A DNA stretch of 64,000 bases from a virus (IMGVR_UViG_3300042516_005631:1-64000); one strand, 5' to 3'. Positions 17,147 through 25,570 are shown, counted from the stretch's first letter. Notes: a model not told the origin generated them from the sequence alone. Numbers and translations are program-made.

Positions 17147-17733
17147 GAAGTAAATTTATTTAAATGGTCAAATACAATATAAGTACATCTTTCTAAAACC
17201 TCACTAAATAATTCTTCATTATTGTCGTCTAATTTTGTAAATTTAACTTTTTTCCACCAATTTTTTTCTTTAAAATTGATTTTTTTATTTTCCATTAATG
17301 TAATTAAAAGTCTAGTTAAATGTAAACATTCATGGGGAACTATACGTTCTTGAGTTAAATTTGATATTCTATCTAAATTAAAAAATATAAATAATTTACT
17401 ATCATATACATTAGTTAATCCAGCAATAAAAGCATCTTTTTTTTCGTTTTTATGTTTTTCCAGAAATTTAATACAATCTTCTTTTTTTAAACCAGCAATT
17501 TCATCTGTTTGGAATGCTTCAAATATAGATAAACTGTTTTTTCCTAAAATTAATTGAAATGGTTTTAATGTAATTTTTTTACCATCAAAAGTAGTAAATG
17601 GCTTTATAGTAATTGTTTTATGAACTACTACATCTTTACCTTTTTTTAAATTTTCAGAGGAAAAAATTTTTTCTTCTAAAATTAATTTTTTAGATAAAAT
17701 GCTTTCATTTAATATGTCTATAAGTTTGATCAT
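17143..17733 (-). CDS. Putative capsid-targeted zinc metallopeptidase (HExxH)
   Basis: A 196-residue protein starting MIKLIDILNES, a match to the capsid-targeting-like signature with the candidate cut L-N-E before S. Residues 134-138 are HECLH in a helix (the HExxH zincin motif), and a downstream EELFSEVLE (173-181) could supply the third zinc ligand. No signal peptide. It overlaps neighbours by 4 bases. Protease activity is inferred only from the motif. Confidence 0.72.
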   Translation of the reverse strand: MIKLIDILNESILSKKLILEEKIFSSENLKKGKDVVVHKTITIKPFTTFDGKKITLKPFQLILGKNSLSIFEAFQTDEIAGLKKEDCIKFLEKHKNEKKDAFIAGLTNVYDSKLFIFFNLDRISNLTQERIVPHECLHLTRLLITLMENKKINFKEKNWWKKVKFTKLDDNNEELFSEVLERCTYIVFDHLNKFTS

Positions 17734-17978
17734 TTTTCTTTAGGTAAAAACCAATTTGAACACCATTTTGAAGGGTCTTTAATTTGATTTCCTTCATTAT
17801 CTACTAGTTCAGCCGTTCCCATATGTTCTTGATAATATGAATTACCACACATATGCTTTTCATCTTCTACATAGTAAAATTTACAAACATGACAACCAAA
17901 TCCTACAGGTGAATACATGTATGGAGGTGATTGCTCTGATTGGTTTGCTTCTTTAAGTAAATCAGTTAGTTTAATCAT
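17730..17978 (-). CDS. Cys-rich small protein with capsid-targeting-like N-terminus
   Basis: An 82-residue protein starting MIKLTDLLKEA, with L-K-E before A. The rest holds four to five Cys (FGCHVCKFYYV, MCGNSYY, KWCSNWF) and resembles small metal- or FeS-binding phage proteins. The start overlaps the stop of the upstream gene by 8 bases. Confidence 0.75.
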   Translation of the reverse strand: MIKLTDLLKEANQSEQSPPYMYSPVGFGCHVCKFYYVEDEKHMCGNSYYQEHMGTAELVDNEGNQIKDPSKWCSNWFLPKEK

Positions 17979-18138
17979 CTTGTTTATTGATTTCTTTACC
18001 TGCTTTTACAGCTGATTTATATGCTTTTGAGCCTTTTGAAGATGGTTTTTCTCCACGTTCGCGTTTAGCACGTATGTTAGCCCATAAACCAGGGCGTTCT
18101 TTAAGTACTTCTTGTATAATTTTTTCTAGTCTATTCAT
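17971..18138 (-). CDS. Small basic protein of a conserved phage family
   Basis: A 55-residue product, MNRLEKIIQEVLKERPGLWANIRAKR in outline, with I-Q-E and L-K-E sites in the opening helix, then GLWANIRAKRERGEKPS and a lysine-rich tail. Similar GLWANI-AKRER peptides recur in T4-like phages. It overlaps the homing endonuclease gene upstream and the Cys-rich gene downstream by 8 bases each. Possibly a DNA-condensing head protein. Confidence 0.72.
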   Translation of the reverse strand: MNRLEKIIQEVLKERPGLWANIRAKRERGEKPSSKGSKAYKSAVKAGKEINKQDD

Positions 18139-18769
18139 CACCTAATACATATTTAACTTTATATTGCTTGTTACATATTGTATTTGCTTTTCCTATCAAA
18201 TGACATCTTACTGTTTCATGATGGATGTTTAAATCTGAAGCTAGGTCATAGTAACTATTATATTGTTGGATAAATTCTCCATTTGTATTGTATAAAGCTA
18301 CAGATTTTCCTTTACCTTTATTTGGGCTAGTTCTACCTTTATGGGCTTCAGATACTCCCGGTTTAGGCCCATCGGGTTTACCTTTTTTAGAGGTTGTGGA
18401 TCCTTTCTTAGCTTTAGATATTTTATCACATCTCTCTTTTGTAAATTTTTTCCCAGTTAGTTTTTCACTAACAGTGAGTTTGGTTTCTTCTTTATGAAGA
18501 TCATTTCCTCTAGCATCGTTAGTTAAATTATAGAACATCGGATTGGTAGCTGCCTCAAAGTGTTCTAACCATTGGGATTCTATTTCACGAGCATTTCCCT
18601 CACCTTGCCAAATTATATCTCTTGTAAAATTATTTTTACCGTATTTTTTTAGAGCATCTTTTATTACTCTACCACTACCATAATAATTTTCATCTATTTG
18701 AGATTTTCTAGAAGAACCAATATACTTTTTTCCATTTATAATATTGGTTATAAGATAAACATAAGCCAT
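18131..18769 (-). CDS. GIY-YIG homing endonuclease (SegA/Seg-like)
   Basis: A 212-residue protein with MAYVYLITNIINGKKYIGSS at the start (GIY-YIG), a Tyr/Arg/Glu pattern consistent with the catalytic core, basic NUMOD-like repeats in the middle and a C-terminal helix-turn-helix-like segment (YYDLASDLNIHHETVR). Its 3' end overlaps the 55-residue gene, and a 6-bp inverted repeat flanks its left junction. It carries its own TATTTATA motif 5 bases before the ATG. A mobile insertion. Confidence 0.93.
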   Translation of the reverse strand: MAYVYLITNIINGKKYIGSSRKSQIDENYYGSGRVIKDALKKYGKNNFTRDIIWQGEGNAREIESQWLEHFEAATNPMFYNLTNDARGNDLHKEETKLTVSEKLTGKKFTKERCDKISKAKKGSTTSKKGKPDGPKPGVSEAHKGRTSPNKGKGKSVALYNTNGEFIQQYNSYYDLASDLNIHHETVRCHLIGKANTICNKQYKVKYVLGDE

Positions 18770-18772
18770 TTT

Positions 18773-18784
18773 ATTATAAATATT
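18773..18784 (-). promoter_or_regulatory. Late-module motif before a GIY-YIG gene
   Basis: AATATTTATAATAAAATG: the motif ends only 5 bases before the start codon, so it is too close to serve as a normal -10 box for this gene. Confidence 0.45.
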
Positions 18785-18799
18785 GGTAGGGCCGATTTC

Positions 18800-19801
18800 C
18801 TACCAAAAACCGCTAAAGTTTTTTGAACCTCCTAATTGTTTCCAATAACGACCGATTCTACATGACCAATATCGCGCTTTCGTACGATCAGTAGCTTGAG
18901 CACATTTATGTCGTTTAGCAAAAGCTTGTCTAGCTTTAGGATCATTAATTTTTACAGATAGGCCTGTTGTATCTCCAAAAGATACTTTTTTAATTTTACC
19001 TTTATTTCTAACGTAAACGTAGAATTTTTTAGATCCACCACGTTTTGGTTTTCCAATTGGTGGAGTTTTCTTTTTATCAACTTCGTTTAATGATCCATAA
19101 TAACGATGTCTTTTAGTATATGTATTTGATTTTGGATTCCAATACACTGCCCAAGTTTCATTTTCACCTTCGGGTGTTGTATCAAAAACATATCCACTTA
19201 ATCTTTCATCATCTCCAGGTTTTGTTTCATCAGGAGTATATTGAGTAGGGCGTTCTGGTTCTCTAGTAGTTCTATGGAGTGCGCTATATTCTCCTGTTTT
19301 AAGGTTTTTATAAACAGTCCATTGTTCTGTTTCTTTATTTGGGCCTGTTTCTCTAGAGATATAAGCATCTGGTTCTTCATCCTCTGTTGGGGCTCTTTCA
19401 TCAGAATAATATCTTTCTTCCTCTAACATAGGTAAATCTAAAGGTACTTTTTTACCTTCATACATTCCATATTCACCTAAATTAGTTTCAAGTAAAATTT
19501 CTTTATCGTCATCATTCACATGAATAATTTCACGTAAATATAAATAACGAGCTTCCGACCATAAATTAAGAAATGATTTAGAACCATATCGGAACGTGTT
19601 TTCGGTGAGTGGGAGTTTATTATCCACGTGATATCGCAGATTTTCCGACAATATATCTTTTTTAACTAAACTCTCATTTAGTACTACACCAGTATTACCT
19701 ACATTGTCACAATCGTGACATCCACAATTGCAAGAATCTTTTTTAGGTGGAGTAGATAGTACTTCTTTTATAAGTTGTCTTAAGCGTTCCATTTTATCCA
19801 A
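18800..19801 (-). CDS. Conserved phage protein with repeat domain and Cys-rich ends
   Basis: A 333-residue protein. It opens with a targeting-like helix (MDKMERLRQLIKEV) and a Cys-rich patch (CNCGCHDC, about 23-30). Two related modules near 130-170 and 200-235 each contain an ETW(T/A)VY segment. A C-terminal domain (about 262-333, KKFYVYVRNKGKIKKVSFGD ... ARYWSCRIGRYW) occurs in many uncultured T4-like phages. Several L-N-E/L-T-E sites lie in the first 70 residues, so multiple cleavage is plausible. Catalytic role unknown. Confidence 0.78.
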   Translation of the reverse strand: MDKMERLRQLIKEVLSTPPKKDSCNCGCHDCDNVGNTGVVLNESLVKKDILSENLRYHVDNKLPLTENTFRYGSKSFLNLWSEARYLYLREIIHVNDDDKEILLETNLGEYGMYEGKKVPLDLPMLEEERYYSDERAPTEDEEPDAYISRETGPNKETEQWTVYKNLKTGEYSALHRTTREPERPTQYTPDETKPGDDERLSGYVFDTTPEGENETWAVYWNPKSNTYTKRHRYYGSLNEVDKKKTPPIGKPKRGGSKKFYVYVRNKGKIKKVSFGDTTGLSVKINDPKARQAFAKRHKCAQATDRTKARYWSCRIGRYWKQLGGSKNFSGFW

Positions 19802-20789
19802 ATATTTTTCCGAAATCTAAATATATAGCACTTTGTTTAGCAGCAAAATTATCTAATAAATTTTCGTTATTTTCTATTTTCTCAAAATCTATTTTGAAAA
19901 ATTTAATACTACCATTTTTTAATACATTAGCTAAATACCCACCATTTCCTGGTTTTCTGCTTAGTTTAGATTCAACCATTTTATATGCCATAGCTTGGGC
20001 ACCTTCTTTTGCTTCAGTTGGATTACCTAATTGATTGTTTACTACATCTATATTTTGTTTAATAGTAGCAAATACATTATATTGGGAAGCTAATCTTTCT
20101 AAATCAGGAATACGTTCAAGTTCAAGTACTTGCTCAAATGCTGGGAGTAGATCTGTTCCTTTAAAATTGGTTGGGTTAATAGCGGGTCCTTCTTTTTTGG
20201 CACCTAGGGCTTCACTTAATGCTTTAATACCAAATATAATACTTAATAATTGAAGATTATCTCTATCTGTTCCAAAACGACCTAGACCAATTTTTCCAGT
20301 ATGGGATTTATATGCTTTAACTTCAACACCTTTTCCACCAATAAATAAATCTGGGTCATCGCCAGATCTACCTATTTTAACTTCAGTTCCTGAATATTGG
20401 TAGAGCCAATAAAGAGCGACTTCACCATTTCCAACACCTTTAGTTTCGCCTTCTTCTTCACCTTTTTTAGGTGGGGCTACATTATACAATTTATCAAATT
20501 CACTTTTATCTTCGGAACTTACTTGTTCCATAAAAGTTCCTTCTTTCATTGTATATTTTCCTCTAGGTTTAGGTATAGGTTCACCTTCTTTTAATCCTAG
20601 AGCTTTTCGAATTACACCATTATATATTTCTTCTTCTGTACCTTCATTAATAGATGTTGATTTTGGTTGTAAAGTAGCTTCATTTATTAGTTTATGAAGC
20701 AATTCAACATCTTTAGGATCCTTCATATCAGGATATCCTTTAGGAAACTTATAAGCTATACTATGTAAAAATTGTTCTAAAATATCCAT
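19794..20789 (-). CDS. PD-(D/E)XK-like nuclease-fold head protein
   Basis: A 331-residue protein. Residues 123-158 read like a PD-(D/E)XK nuclease core: a helix with Glu123, then GDDPDLF (143-149) and VEVKAY (155-160), giving D147-E156-K158. The N-terminal part holds L-I-N-E-A (34-38) and S-I-N-E-G (46-50), candidate prohead-protease sites. It may be an injected nuclease or a structural protein with a nuclease fold. It overlaps the upstream gene by one base and the downstream gene by 8. Confidence 0.72.
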   Translation of the reverse strand: MDILEQFLHSIAYKFPKGYPDMKDPKDVELLHKLINEATLQPKSTSINEGTEEEIYNGVIRKALGLKEGEPIPKPRGKYTMKEGTFMEQVSSEDKSEFDKLYNVAPPKKGEEEGETKGVGNGEVALYWLYQYSGTEVKIGRSGDDPDLFIGGKGVEVKAYKSHTGKIGLGRFGTDRDNLQLLSIIFGIKALSEALGAKKEGPAINPTNFKGTDLLPAFEQVLELERIPDLERLASQYNVFATIKQNIDVVNNQLGNPTEAKEGAQAMAYKMVESKLSRKPGNGGYLANVLKNGSIKFFKIDFEKIENNENLLDNFAAKQSAIYLDFGKIFG

Positions 20790-21262
20790 TATGCCTCTGG
20801 TGTTTCTTCTGCTGGTGGGGTTTCAGCTGGGGCTTCTTCTGTTGGTGGGGTTTCACCTCCTAGTTCAGCTTCTGCTTCTCCTCCTGCTGTTTCTTCTTCT
20901 TTTGTTCCGTATCTTAATATACGAGCAATAGCTTGTGCTGCTCTTTCTTCCTCGGGTAAATTAAGTAAATAATATTTTTTTCCTTCAACTTGAGCTATCC
21001 AACTACGTGTACCATAAATTAAATAAAATTCTTGTCCATTTTTTAAATTAATACGAAAAGTGGTAGGACGAGGTGATACCCAATCAATTGAATCTAGAAA
21101 ATTATCGTATTCATTTGTCAATAAATCAACTATAACTTTTTTAAGTTCAGGGAATTTAGTTAGCTCATCGTATTGAGCAGCTTCTTCAGGTGTTATCTTA
21201 TTTACAGTATACACCTGTTTAACTAAACCTCTGATTCTATTTTTAAGTTGATCGCGAGTCAT
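20789..21262 (-). CDS. Conserved cassette protein with low-complexity tail
   Basis: A 157-residue protein with an N-terminal basic helix (MTRDQLKNRIRGLVKQV), an alpha/beta middle (residues 60-120) and a Glu-Pro-Thr-Ala tail with imperfect repeats of PPTEEAPAET. No enzyme motif. One-base overlaps on both sides indicate an operon. Probably a virion protein. Confidence 0.7.
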   Translation of the reverse strand: MTRDQLKNRIRGLVKQVYTVNKITPEEAAQYDELTKFPELKKVIVDLLTNEYDNFLDSIDWVSPRPTTFRINLKNGQEFYLIYGTRSWIAQVEGKKYYLLNLPEEERAAQAIARILRYGTKEEETAGGEAEAELGGETPPTEEAPAETPPAEETPEA

Positions 21263-22149
21263 TATTTTTTATTGTTAAGTTTAGCTAAAATAGCTTCTTT
21301 AATTTTTGCTTTCATAGCCTGTGAAGTAGCAATTTTACCTGCTTTCTCATTAGACATACCTTGAGCTTTTAATGCATCATATATTTCACCACGTTTTTTG
21401 ATTTGTTTTTTAGACATTTCATCAATAGACACAGTATCTACCATAGCATCAATTTGAGGTTCTTTTAATTCAAATTCAAGATAATTTTTTGCACTACCTA
21501 ACATAGTACATGCTTTTGTAATTTTGGATTGCCACCAAGCTGGTAGATCAACTTCTTGTTCTGATTTATCAAATGGTTTTAGTAGATTATATAATGCAAG
21601 AGCATTTTGAGCAATTTTATAAAGTTCACCTTTAATCATGTGTGGTTCATCATCTTGATGGCCTAGATCTAGATCTTCTGAAATGGGCTCATCTGCAATT
21701 AATTCTTCCTCTGATTCGTATTCATCAATTACACCTTTACCTTTTAAAATATCAGCTTGAGTTACTTTACCATCACCTGTTAAATCAGGGAAAGATTTTT
21801 TCTTTTCATCTAGCGGTTTAGATAAAGCCGCTTGAATCATTTCTTTTAGTTTTTGTTCTTGATCCATTGGTTCTTCAGTTGGTTGCTCTTCTGTAGGTGC
21901 TTCTTCAGGTTGTTCAGCTTTTTTCTTTACTTGATTAACAGCAATTCCATAAGCATATAATTCACCATCAGCTCCTTTAGTACTATATAATTTATCTAAA
22001 CGAGTATTGATAATTGATTTAAATTTATCTAATATCTCTTGAGATTGTTCGGCAGTTGGGATAAAACCCTCATTTAAAGAACCAAAAGATCCAACGGGAG
22101 TTCCGTTGGATGTTTTGTTAATTGTTTTTTTGGCTCTTTTTTTTTGCAT
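21262..22149 (-). CDS. Virion-associated protein with EF-hand/dockerin-like calcium loop
   Basis: A 295-residue protein. A basic start is followed by S-L-N-E-G (24-28, a candidate processing site) and an acidic spacer. Next comes FPDLTGDGKVTQADIL (120-135), whose DxTxDGxVTxxD pattern fits a Ca-binding EF-hand or dockerin-type loop. A helical domain (about 168-240) and a basic C-terminal helix follow. The combination recurs in related phages. Role unknown. Confidence 0.75.
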   Translation of the reverse strand: MQKKRAKKTINKTSNGTPVGSFGSLNEGFIPTAEQSQEILDKFKSIINTRLDKLYSTKGADGELYAYGIAVNQVKKKAEQPEEAPTEEQPTEEPMDQEQKLKEMIQAALSKPLDEKKKSFPDLTGDGKVTQADILKGKGVIDEYESEEELIADEPISEDLDLGHQDDEPHMIKGELYKIAQNALALYNLLKPFDKSEQEVDLPAWWQSKITKACTMLGSAKNYLEFELKEPQIDAMVDTVSIDEMSKKQIKKRGEIYDALKAQGMSNEKAGKIATSQAMKAKIKEAILAKLNNKK

Positions 22150-22150
22150 T

Positions 22151-22324
22151 TTATGCCTCTTTGTCTTCTGCAGTTGAAGTTTTCTTGAATTCAGCTGCTA
22201 GTTTTTTAATTGTGTTAGCTGCACTACGTGCTCTACCACGAGCTGCTTTTGAAGATTTAGCATGGTTTGCCTCTAAATCAGCTACAGCAACTTTGATTGC
22301 TTCTAAAATTTCAGTTGTGTTCAT
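22151..22324 (-). CDS. Histone-H1-like (Hc1-type) DNA-binding protein
   Basis: A 57-residue protein (MNTTEILEAIKVAVADLEAN...). Residues 23-50, KSSKAARGRARSAANTIKKL, then AAEFKKTS, strongly resemble the short H1-like proteins common in Bacteroidota. The N-terminal I-L-E-A and D-L-E-A are candidate prohead-protease sites. It probably compacts DNA, in the capsid or just after injection. It is a separate gene just upstream of the 295-residue gene, with one base between them. Confidence 0.75.
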   Translation of the reverse strand: MNTTEILEAIKVAVADLEANHAKSSKAARGRARSAANTIKKLAAEFKKTSTAEDKEA

Positions 22325-22356
22325 AGATTTTATTTTATATAGATTTAATTAATTAC

Positions 22357-22806
22357 TTATTCCCCTCCACCAATGTATTCGCTAACGAAAAATTTAAGTG
22401 TGTTTCCTACTTGTGTTTCAAGTTTTTCATTATTCATACCTTTTGCAATTTTAAAGGCAGACATTAAGTGATCCATAAGTTCACCTTCAGTTCCCTCCAT
22501 ATCAGCAGCTACATCTTCTAAACCACCACCAGCGGCAGGTGCTTCTTCAGCAGGAGCGTCTTCTGCAGGTATTTCTTCAGTTGTGTCAGTTGTTTCAACA
22601 TCAGTTGTTTCAACATCTTCTACTTCCTCGTCTTTTTTCTTTTTAGCTTCATCTAGATCTTCTTCTCCACCTAATTCAGCTAAAATCATTTCACGAATTT
22701 TACCACGAAGATCTCCTTCACTTAAATTTTCTTTTTTTAATATTGGGTTTAAATTCTCAATAGCTTTACTTTCTTTTAAGAATTTTTTTAAATCAAAATT
22801 GTCCAT
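22357..22806 (-). CDS. Acidic cassette protein with targeting-like N-terminus
   Basis: A 149-residue protein starting MDNFDLKKFLKESKA (L-K-E before S). An amphipathic helix (LRGKIREMILAEL) follows, then a long acidic Ala/Glu/Thr linker (50-100) and a C-terminal helical domain. A 9-base direct repeat (TCAGTTGTT-like) codes the VETTD repeats. Probably a head-associated protein. Confidence 0.72.
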   Translation of the reverse strand: MDNFDLKKFLKESKAIENLNPILKKENLSEGDLRGKIREMILAELGGEEDLDEAKKKKDEEVEDVETTDVETTDTTEEIPAEDAPAEEAPAAGGGLEDVAADMEGTEGELMDHLMSAFKIAKGMNNEKLETQVGNTLKFFVSEYIGGGE

Positions 22807-22808
22807 TT

Positions 22809-23429
22809 TTATTTGTTATTTGGGTATAAATATTCGGAAAGTAATGTTCCTATCACTCCTACTTTTTGTCTTATAAAAATCCATTCAGGAGTTATAATAT
22901 TATGTTCATCAATAAATGAAATTCCCATCACACCTATTAAATGATTATTTAAATCATATAATCCAACCATACATAATGATTTTGTTTTAAATTGTGATGT
23001 TAATACATCAACACCAAATGTATTTTCTTCAATTTCTACATTTAAAATCTCAAGTTCTCCATTTTGATGGACTTGAGATAATGCTTTACCAAATAAAGAT
23101 ACTGGAATGTTTTGGAAGGTGGTTTGTAGTGGGGGGAGTACAGGGTTGTATTTTTCGTAAAACATAGAAAATTTCTGGATTGATTTTCCTGTTGGGTAAA
23201 AATGTCCACCGTTATGAAATTGGGCTATCCAAACTCGATCACAATTTAATTCTTGCATTATGTCCTCTAATTGATGATCAATTAAAGCACTTGCTTCTAG
23301 AGCTTCTGTCATTAAAGCACCTTTTTGGGATTTTTCCATTTTTAATTTGAACCAGTTAACTATGATGGGTCCTACAACAGCTGTGATTAACGCTACTAAT
23401 ACAGTTGTTAACATTGCAAAAGTTTCCAT
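22809..23429 (-). CDS. Membrane-anchored GAF-like protein
   Basis: A 206-residue protein with an N-terminal membrane helix (about 4-25). A domain follows with CDRVWIAQFHNGGHFYPTG (64-82) and LCMVGLYDLNNHLIGVMGI (about 151-169), the pattern of a GAF-like sensor fold. Such proteins occur in many uncultured phages with no known role. Signal sensing or superinfection control at the host membrane is possible. It is translated with the 190-residue gene (one-base overlap). Confidence 0.75.
   Translation of the reverse strand: METFAMLTTVLVALITAVVGPIIVNWFKLKMEKSQKGALMTEALEASALIDHQLEDIMQELNCDRVWIAQFHNGGHFYPTGKSIQKFSMFYEKYNPVLPPLQTTFQNIPVSLFGKALSQVHQNGELEILNVEIEENTFGVDVLTSQFKTKSLCMVGLYDLNNHLIGVMGISFIDEHNIITPEWIFIRQKVGVIGTLLSEYLYPNNK
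22824..22834 (-). promoter_or_regulatory. Late-module motif within the end of the GAF-like gene
   Basis: AATATTTATACCC lies in the last codons of the GAF-like gene, about 19 bases before the acidic 149-residue gene. Confidence 0.45.
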
Positions 23430-24001
23430 TATTTTTTTAAAGAATTTAAGTGTTTAACCATCTCATCTAAAGCGTTTTGAGCACGCTCTTTATCTATTCC
23501 ACCAACCCATTTTTGAATTTCACCATTTTCAGAGACATAATTTTGATTTCCTTCTGAAAGGGTAGTTTCAAAATAACTTTTATATTCTTCTATTTGTTTA
23601 TCTATTTCAGCATTAAATGTAGAATTAATATAGTCTTGCCATTTACCTTCTACTTTAAGTTTAGTTTCAAATTTTGATCTACAATCTAGGCAATGCCCGT
23701 ATGACTTGAAATAAAATGGATCTAATTGTTTATCCATTATTTGTTTACAATCAGGACAAAATAAAGGAACTGCTGCTTTTTTAAATTTATCTAATTTAGT
23801 AATATTTTCTTTAATACCATCTCTAATGGTCCAGGTTTTTCCACCTTGTTCCCAAATATCACCTTCTTTGTGTTCTTCTTGAGTTTCACCGTTATAACCA
23901 ATTCCAACTGTAGTTCTATCACCATGTTTACCTTTGACTAGGTTACGGAGACGTTCTACATCTCGTTTTTGAAATTGTTTCTTTAAAACGTTATCTGACA
24001 T
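23429..24001 (-). CDS. Zinc-ribbon phage protein
   Basis: A 190-residue protein with a central CPDC ... CLDC zinc ribbon (about 82-109), a preceding beta-rich part (KEGDIWEQGGKTWTI) and C-terminal helices. The family is frequent in T4-like marine and freshwater phages near head genes. No catalytic residues seen. It overlaps the HAD gene by 11 bases. Confidence 0.78.
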   Translation of the reverse strand: MSDNVLKKQFQKRDVERLRNLVKGKHGDRTTVGIGYNGETQEEHKEGDIWEQGGKTWTIRDGIKENITKLDKFKKAAVPLFCPDCKQIMDKQLDPFYFKSYGHCLDCRSKFETKLKVEGKWQDYINSTFNAEIDKQIEEYKSYFETTLSEGNQNYVSENGEIQKWVGGIDKERAQNALDEMVKHLNSLKK

Positions 24002-24524
24002 ATTTTTTTAATTGGTCAATGGTATTTGCTGCTGAGGTATGTAGGATTCCTATTCCTCCGGCTTCATTCCATCTATTAATTGTATCTTCTCTATCGTCTA
24101 TAAGTATACGATTTTTTGCTGAGAGTTCTTGTTTAAATCTAGCAGGTTTAAAGTAAATATTTTTCATTCCATCTAAGCGTTGAACCCACTCACGTTTTCC
24201 TTGTTTAGAACCAGGATCAATTGAAGGTGCAGTTAGAATATATGGGTTATATTGTTTAATATAATCCCAAAGTATTTGACCATCAGACATCCATGGTAAA
24301 TTAACCCAATAATCGTATTCTGTTAATCCTTTTTCTTCTAGACTTTTCTTTAATAAATTCCAAAACCCGTCTTTACCTTGTTCATTAGCGTGTTGAGTAG
24401 ATTTGCCAGTTAGTTCTTCATATCCTTTATCAAAATCAACTAATACACCATCCATATCACAAAAAATGATATATTTTGGTTTAATAGCTTCGTATAAATC
24501 TAGTAAATTGGGAGTTTTTTTCAT
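23991..24524 (-). CDS. HAD-family phosphatase, 5'-nucleotidase-like
   Basis: A 177-residue protein with HAD motif I DMDGVLVDF (23-31), motif II in LTAPS (about 78-82), a basic motif III and a terminal RILIDDRED (about 143-151). This resembles 5'(3')-deoxyribonucleotidases. The first 13 residues (MKKTPNLLDLYEA) add a targeting-like helix with L-Y-E before A in front of the catalytic domain. It may hydrolyse nucleotides or a 3' phosphate, in the prohead or after injection. Confidence 0.85.
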   Translation of the reverse strand: MKKTPNLLDLYEAIKPKYIIFCDMDGVLVDFDKGYEELTGKSTQHANEQGKDGFWNLLKKSLEEKGLTEYDYWVNLPWMSDGQILWDYIKQYNPYILTAPSIDPGSKQGKREWVQRLDGMKNIYFKPARFKQELSAKNRILIDDREDTINRWNEAGGIGILHTSAANTIDQLKKYVR

Positions 24525-24586
24525 TTTAAAGTTTATATAAATCTACAACAAGTCTTTTACTTTTTCAAGTAATTTTTTAATTAAAA

Positions 24587-25570
24587 TTAACTCCATTCAG
24601 TAATAGTATCTGTCCAATTTCTAAACATCATATTACCTTTTTCATATGCTTCACGTTCGATTTCAGGTAAATCACCTTCCTCGTTTGTGTTTTGGGTTGT
24701 AATATTTTGTAATTTACCATTACAGTTTTGTTCGTGGTGAATCATTTCATGTGCAAATGAACGCATTATATCTTTTGGATGGCGATCCATTGTGTAAAGT
24801 ACAATTGATTTTTCATTTGGATTATAATATGCTGTTTTACCAAAGAAATCTCTAGCATTTTCAACATCATCTTCTATAAATTTTACTTTAGGTAAAGGTC
24901 GAATATTCATTCCTTTACTTAACATGTATTGAATTAAAGAAGATAACATTGTAGGATAACTGAATTTGCTAGGTTCAGCATACATGATTTCTTTGATGGG
25001 AGTTTTGGTTAATATAGACCAAATCTTGTCTCTATCTTCATCAGACAATTCAGTAGGTAAATAACGTTGAAACGATTCATATTCACCATTTAAAACAGCT
25101 AATCTAGCGTTTGTGCCGCTTATGCGATCTCCTTCTTCTTCGCTTTTAATTACAATAGGTTCAAAGTTATCGTATTTTCCTTTTAAACTGTCAAAGCGTT
25201 TCAAATCACCCATGTCTTCCTCTCCTCTAATTCCTACTACAGGAAAGTAAAAACTTGTTGGGTCATTTTTAATAATTGAGCTTACATCTGTTATAGGGGA
25301 TGGTTTTTGAGAAATTTGGATTTCAACATTAGATGGTAAATACTTTTTGTAAATATCCCATATTTGTTCACTTTCCTCTTTTGTAATTCCATCTCTATCT
25401 TTATGTCCTATTAAAACAAGAGCTTTTGATATCTCAGGACGTTTTGCAATCTCGCTAACTAAATAAAAATGACCTAATGTGGGTGGTTTAAAACCACCAG
25501 GAATTAAAGCAATACCTTGTTTGGTTTCCTCTAATATGGGCTGTATGATTGATTTAACTAGTGAATTCAT
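24587..25570 (-). CDS. Nucleotidyltransferase-metallopeptidase fusion
   Basis: A 327-residue protein in two parts. Residues 18-190 form a nucleotidylyltransferase of the NadM/cytidylyltransferase type, with GGFKPPTLGH (25-34) and ISGTNAR (150-156). Residues 200-327 contain HEMIH (274-278) and a later EIEREAYE (303-310), a zincin-like peptidase pattern. The start (MNSLVKSIIQPILEE) fits the cassette signature. Each domain type occurs in phages. The pairing suggests an injected two-function enzyme; substrates unknown. It overlaps the kinase gene by 17 bases. Confidence 0.82.
   Translation of the reverse strand: MNSLVKSIIQPILEETKQGIALIPGGFKPPTLGHFYLVSEIAKRPEISKALVLIGHKDRDGITKEESEQIWDIYKKYLPSNVEIQISQKPSPITDVSSIIKNDPTSFYFPVVGIRGEEDMGDLKRFDSLKGKYDNFEPIVIKSEEEGDRISGTNARLAVLNGEYESFQRYLPTELSDEDRDKIWSILTKTPIKEIMYAEPSKFSYPTMLSSLIQYMLSKGMNIRPLPKVKFIEDDVENARDFFGKTAYYNPNEKSIVLYTMDRHPKDIMRSFAHEMIHHEQNCNGKLQNITTQNTNEEGDLPEIEREAYEKGNMMFRNWTDTITEWS

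Noticed and set aside
18786-18805. GGTAGG/CCTACC hairpin at the left edge of a homing endonuclease as a terminator
   Set aside because: No T-run follows the stem; it overlaps the end of the adjacent coding region.
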